This document shows, in pieces, positions 7,574 to 9,440 of a DNA stretch of 9,440 bases (positions are counted from its first letter, which is position 1; each line of letters starts with the position of its first letter). The stretch is from an uncultured Alphaproteobacteria bacterium. Its GTDB lineage: Bacteria > Pseudomonadota > Alphaproteobacteria > Bin95. The DNA is taken from positions 1 to 9,440 of the forward strand of contig CAJXVF010000052.1 in the NCBI GenBank assembly GCA_913060845.1. The letters run 5' to 3'. A model generated the notes under the pieces. That model saw nothing but the letters and a program-made list of their open reading frames with translations. It was not told the origin of the DNA and did no database searches. Both the position numbers and the translations under genes were made by a program.

Positions 7574-8798
7574 CAAAATCTGAAACGCGCGGCTGGATTT
7601 CTTCGCGCCACCGGCGACCATTGAATACGCCGTAATGGCCTACACCCGGCTGCACCCAATCCGTTTTCATATCGTCTGGCACACCAGAACAGATGTCATG
7701 GGCAGCCTGTGTTTGGCCAATACCAGAAATGTCGTCGTTCTCGCCCTCAACTGTCATCAACGCTGTGTTCTTGATGAGCTCAGGCTTCACCAACTGGCCG
7801 CGCCAGTGGTATTTGCCGTCTGCTAGGTCGTGATCCTGGAAAATACGTTGGATAGTGTCGAGGTAGAATTCAGCCGTCATATCCATCACGGACAGATATT
7901 CATCGTAGAAGAATTTGTGTTGGTCCACGCTGTCGCCATCGCCAGTGACGAGGTTGTCATAGAGCTTCACATGGGCATCGATATGTCGGTTCATGTTCAT
8001 GGTCATGAAGCCAGTGAGCTGCAGGAAGCCCGGATAGACCCGGCGCATTGCGCCTGGATAGATCAGCGGCACGTTGTAAACGACGTTTTCTTCGAACCAG
8101 CTCAACTCGCGGGAAGTGGCAAGGTCATTGGGAACAGTTGGGCTCTTGCGAGCGTCAACTGGGCTGCCCATCAGCGTAAGCGTTGCAGGCTGCGCGGGAT
8201 CATTGGCTTCTGCCAGTAGGGCGGTCGCGACGATCGCCGCAGGACCCGGCTGGCAAACCGCCATAACGTGCAGGTCTGGGCCGAGTGTGCGCATGAACGT
8301 CATCAGGTATTCGACATAATCGTCGAGATCAAAACGGCCAGCGGTTAGCGGGACCTCGCGGGCATCGGTCCAGTCGGTGATATAAACATCATGATTGCTG
8401 AGCATCGCGCGCACAGTGCCGCGCAGCAAGGATGCATAGTGCCCAGACATTGGCGCTACGATCAGCACTTTCGGGGCCTTCTTCTGCCCTTTCGGCAATG
8501 CCTTCTGGTCCCGGACAAAGTTGAGGAGATTACCGAAAGGCATTTCCAGCGCGTTGACTTCAGTGACGGGAACCGGCGTCGTACTGCCTTCGACTGTGAC
8601 TTCATCAATGCCGAAATCAGGCTTGCCGTAGTGCTTTGTGACACTTTCAAACACTTCGCACGCTGCGGCCATAGCGCGATTGGCAGGCATCATGGCGAAT
8701 GGATTGGTTGTTGCTTGCAGCATTTGACGTGTCGCATTTGCGGCACCCCGATAAGGGCGCAGGGCGGCACGGGTCATCTCATAAGCTTGATACAACAA
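7542..8798 (-). CDS. phaZ: Intracellular polyhydroxybutyrate depolymerase
   Basis: PhaZ hydrolyses stored native polyhydroxybutyrate granules in the cytoplasm and so releases carbon when growth substrate is scarce. The 418 residues match the Ralstonia PhaZ1-type family, including its length. The nucleophile is a cysteine, C182 in VCQPGPAA, as usual for intracellular depolymerases. The likely acid is D355 or D356 in EGENDDISG, and the histidine is H388 in GHYGVFNGRRWREE. Other family blocks are VAPMSGHYASLLRGTVRAML (114-133), TDWTDAREVP (141-150) and MGSPVDARKSPT (210-221). The start is TTG 8798, not an ATG: it gives MLYQAYEM, matching the MLYQ start of PhaZ1, and GGAG lies 8 bases upstream. 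No phaC, phasin or phaR gene is adjacent, although alphaproteobacterial phaZ is often divergent from phaC. Confidence 0.95.
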   Translation of the reverse strand: MLYQAYEMTRAALRPYRGAANATRQMLQATTNPFAMMPANRAMAAACEVFESVTKHYGKPDFGIDEVTVEGSTTPVPVTEVNALEMPFGNLLNFVRDQKALPKGQKKAPKVLIVAPMSGHYASLLRGTVRAMLSNHDVYITDWTDAREVPLTAGRFDLDDYVEYLMTFMRTLGPDLHVMAVCQPGPAAIVATALLAEANDPAQPATLTLMGSPVDARKSPTVPNDLATSRELSWFEENVVYNVPLIYPGAMRRVYPGFLQLTGFMTMNMNRHIDAHVKLYDNLVTGDGDSVDQHKFFYDEYLSVMDMTAEFYLDTIQRIFQDHDLADGKYHWRGQLVKPELIKNTALMTVEGENDDISGIGQTQAAHDICSGVPDDMKTDWVQPGVGHYGVFNGRRWREEIQPRVSDFVKAHPKSVKV

Positions 8799-8806
8799 CG
8801 ATTAAA

Positions 8807-8810
8807 CTCC
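8807..8810 (-). promoter_or_regulatory. Ribosome binding site that fixes the phaZ TTG start
   Basis: On the minus strand GGAG lies 8 bases before TTG 8798-8796. The next in-frame ATG is 7 codons inside the protein, which would remove the conserved MLYQ start and would place GGAG too far away. The spacing supports the TTG start. Confidence 0.7.
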
Positions 8811-8831
8811 AATCCAGAATGCAGCCATATA

Positions 8832-8885
8832 AGCATAGAAGTAATTTGTGCAACGCACAAGATTATGCTGCAATTGCGTAATTGC
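8832..8885 (-). promoter_or_regulatory. Putative phaZ promoter and palindromic, TGC-rich operator
   Basis: A perfect 6-bp inverted repeat TTGTGC-AAC-GCACAA lies at 8846-8860. Beside it (8866-8884) TGC and GCA triplets are repeated, including the palindrome GCAATTGC at 8870-8877. On the minus strand TTGTGC (8860-8855) and TATGCT (8837-8832), separated by 17 bases, could be -35 and -10 elements, so the palindrome would cover the -35. TGC-rich sites are known targets of PhaR, the alphaproteobacterial regulator of polyhydroxyalkanoate genes; assignment to PhaR here is inference. The match to consensus promoter hexamers is only fair. Confidence 0.4.
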
Positions 8886-8887
8886 TC

Positions 8888-8937
8888 GGCGTTTAGCGAA
8901 GTTCTGCCCTTAAGCTTAATGCACAAACTTAAACGCC
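8888..8937. repeat. Imperfect 50-bp inverted repeat in the phaZ-ubiB gap
   Basis: The outer arms GGCGTTTA (8888-8895) and TAAACGCC (8930-8937) are perfectly complementary. Inside them, short stretches AGT/ACT (8900-8902 with 8927-8929) and TGC/GCA (8905-8907 with 8921-8923) can also pair, around the palindrome TTAAGCTTAA at 8910-8919. It begins 21 bp beyond the ubiB stop codon, so it may fold in the 3' end of the ubiB transcript. No T-run follows on the minus strand, so it is not a standard intrinsic terminator. Confidence 0.35.
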
Positions 8938-8958
8938 AGCTTTCAATCATTCTTTCGA

Positions 8959-9390
8959 TCAGTCTAGAAAGAACGCGCCCCAGCCGGTGGCTGCAACGAT
9001 CAGCCAGAATTGCCACTGCTTGAACAGAGATCGGTTCTGGCTTGGTCGAGTTGGCGGGCCGTCTGACCGCTCCTCCAGCATTGCCTCCATGCGCACCAGG
9101 ACACGGGGCAGGCGGAGCGCTGCGTCGCCCACATCCGCCAGCACGCCTGCTACCCGAGCTTCAGGCCCGCGATGGTCACGCATCCACTCCTCAATAAGCG
9201 GTTGGGAGAGTGTCCACATATTCACGGTCGGATCGAGGCGGCGGCCCATGCCCTCCGCCATTAGCAGCGTCTTTTGAAGCAGGAGGAGTTGCGGTTGCGT
9301 CTCCATTTCAAAGGCTTCGGTGATCTGAAAAAGCTGCTGCAGCAACCGCCCCAGTGAAATTTCATGCAATGGCCTGCCCAGTATAGGTTC
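8959..9390 (-). CDS. ubiB: UbiB C-terminal part, truncated at the assembly end
   Basis: UbiB is an atypical ABC1/ADCK-family kinase-ATPase needed for ubiquinone biosynthesis, bound to the inner membrane through its C-terminus. Only the last 143 residues of a protein usually above 500 are present. They include GRPLHEISLGRLLQQLFQ, the family-typical FEMETQPQLLLLQKTLLMAEG, and LDPTVNMWTLSQPLIEEWM. A hydrophobic stretch near the end (FWLIVAATGWGAFFL) is the membrane anchor region and looks short; two helices are common in the family. The kinase-like core motifs lie beyond the window. The open frame extends to a GTG at 9405, but the codons from 9391 to 9405 (MYKRQ) are adapter sequence, so genomic coding begins at the glutamate codon ending at 9390. 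This is a partial gene, not a natural truncation. Confidence 0.92.
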   Translation of the reverse strand, partial: EPILGRPLHEISLGRLLQQLFQITEAFEMETQPQLLLLQKTLLMAEGMGRRLDPTVNMWTLSQPLIEEWMRDHRGPEARVAGVLADVGDAALRLPRVLVRMEAMLEERSDGPPTRPSQNRSLFKQWQFWLIVAATGWGAFFLD

Positions 9391-9440
9391 CTGTCTCTTA
9401 TACACATCTCCGAGCCCACGAGACCTCTCTACATCTCGTA
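9391..9440 (+). other. Illumina Nextera adapter read-through (non-genomic)
   Basis: Positions 9391-9409 are the 19-base Tn5 mosaic end CTGTCTCTTATACACATCT. They are followed by CCGAGCCCACGAGAC (9410-9424), the i7-side Nextera transposase adapter, then the octamer CTCTCTAC (9425-9432) in the index position, which I recognise as the standard N707 index, and ATCTCGTA (9433-9440), the start of the P7 sequence. The order matches a read running through a short insert into the adapter. These bases are not from the organism. Confidence 0.98.

Noticed and set aside
8391..9023. A 210-codon open frame on the plus strand over the 5' part of phaZ and the intergenic gap
   Set aside because: It is antisense to the conserved PhaZ N-terminus and runs into ubiB; the translated sequence has no family character.
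9391..9409. The mosaic end as evidence of a natural Tn5-type transposon
   Set aside because: It is followed directly by the synthetic Nextera adapter, an index octamer and the P7 start, so it comes from library preparation, not from a mobile element in the genome.

Overview
This is a moderately GC-rich bacterial window (mid-50s % by eye) that reads as ordinary chromosomal DNA of an alphaproteobacterium. The evidence is the short type-2 ArgC, the intracellular PhaZ with an MLYQ start, a XylX-like FAH-family protein, a DUF1223 thiol protein and the UbiB C-terminus, all of which resemble alphaproteobacterial homologues. I find no IS element, phage gene, tRNA, rRNA or CRISPR array.

Layout. On the + strand lie a 5'-truncated Sel1-repeat protein (2-1066), argC (1139-2080), a gamma-carbonic-anhydrase-like protein starting 3 bases after argC (2084-2641), a FAH-family 2-keto-3-deoxy-acid dehydratase candidate (2669-3844) and an exported DUF1223 CxxC protein (3917-4639). 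An AlkK/DmdB-like acyl-CoA ligase follows on the - strand (4642-6279), its stop only 2 bp from the preceding stop. A 91-bp divergent gap separates it from a + strand MFS transporter (6371-7573). The transporter's 3' end overlaps by 32 bp the convergent - strand phaZ (7542-8798). A 160-bp regulatory gap with a palindrome and a TGC-rich cluster lies upstream of phaZ. Last comes the 3' part of ubiB on the - strand (8959-9390).

How the genes fit together. The left half is a probable argC/gamma-CA/FAH cluster: arginine biosynthesis, possible CO2/bicarbonate handling, and sugar-acid or keto-acid catabolism. The right half concerns carbon storage and acyl-CoA metabolism: acid activation, an unknown transporter and polyhydroxybutyrate mobilisation, next to ubiquinone biosynthesis. 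There is no sign that these form one dedicated system.

The most definite unusual signal is technical. The last 50 bases (9391-9440) are Illumina Nextera adapter read-through, including an 8-base index. The right edge is therefore an assembly end, ubiB is truncated artificially, and the apparent ubiB start (MYKRQ) is encoded by adapter. I did not find an undescribed biological system. The best biological leads are the palindrome/TGC-rich region upstream of phaZ and the XylX-like gene next to argC.
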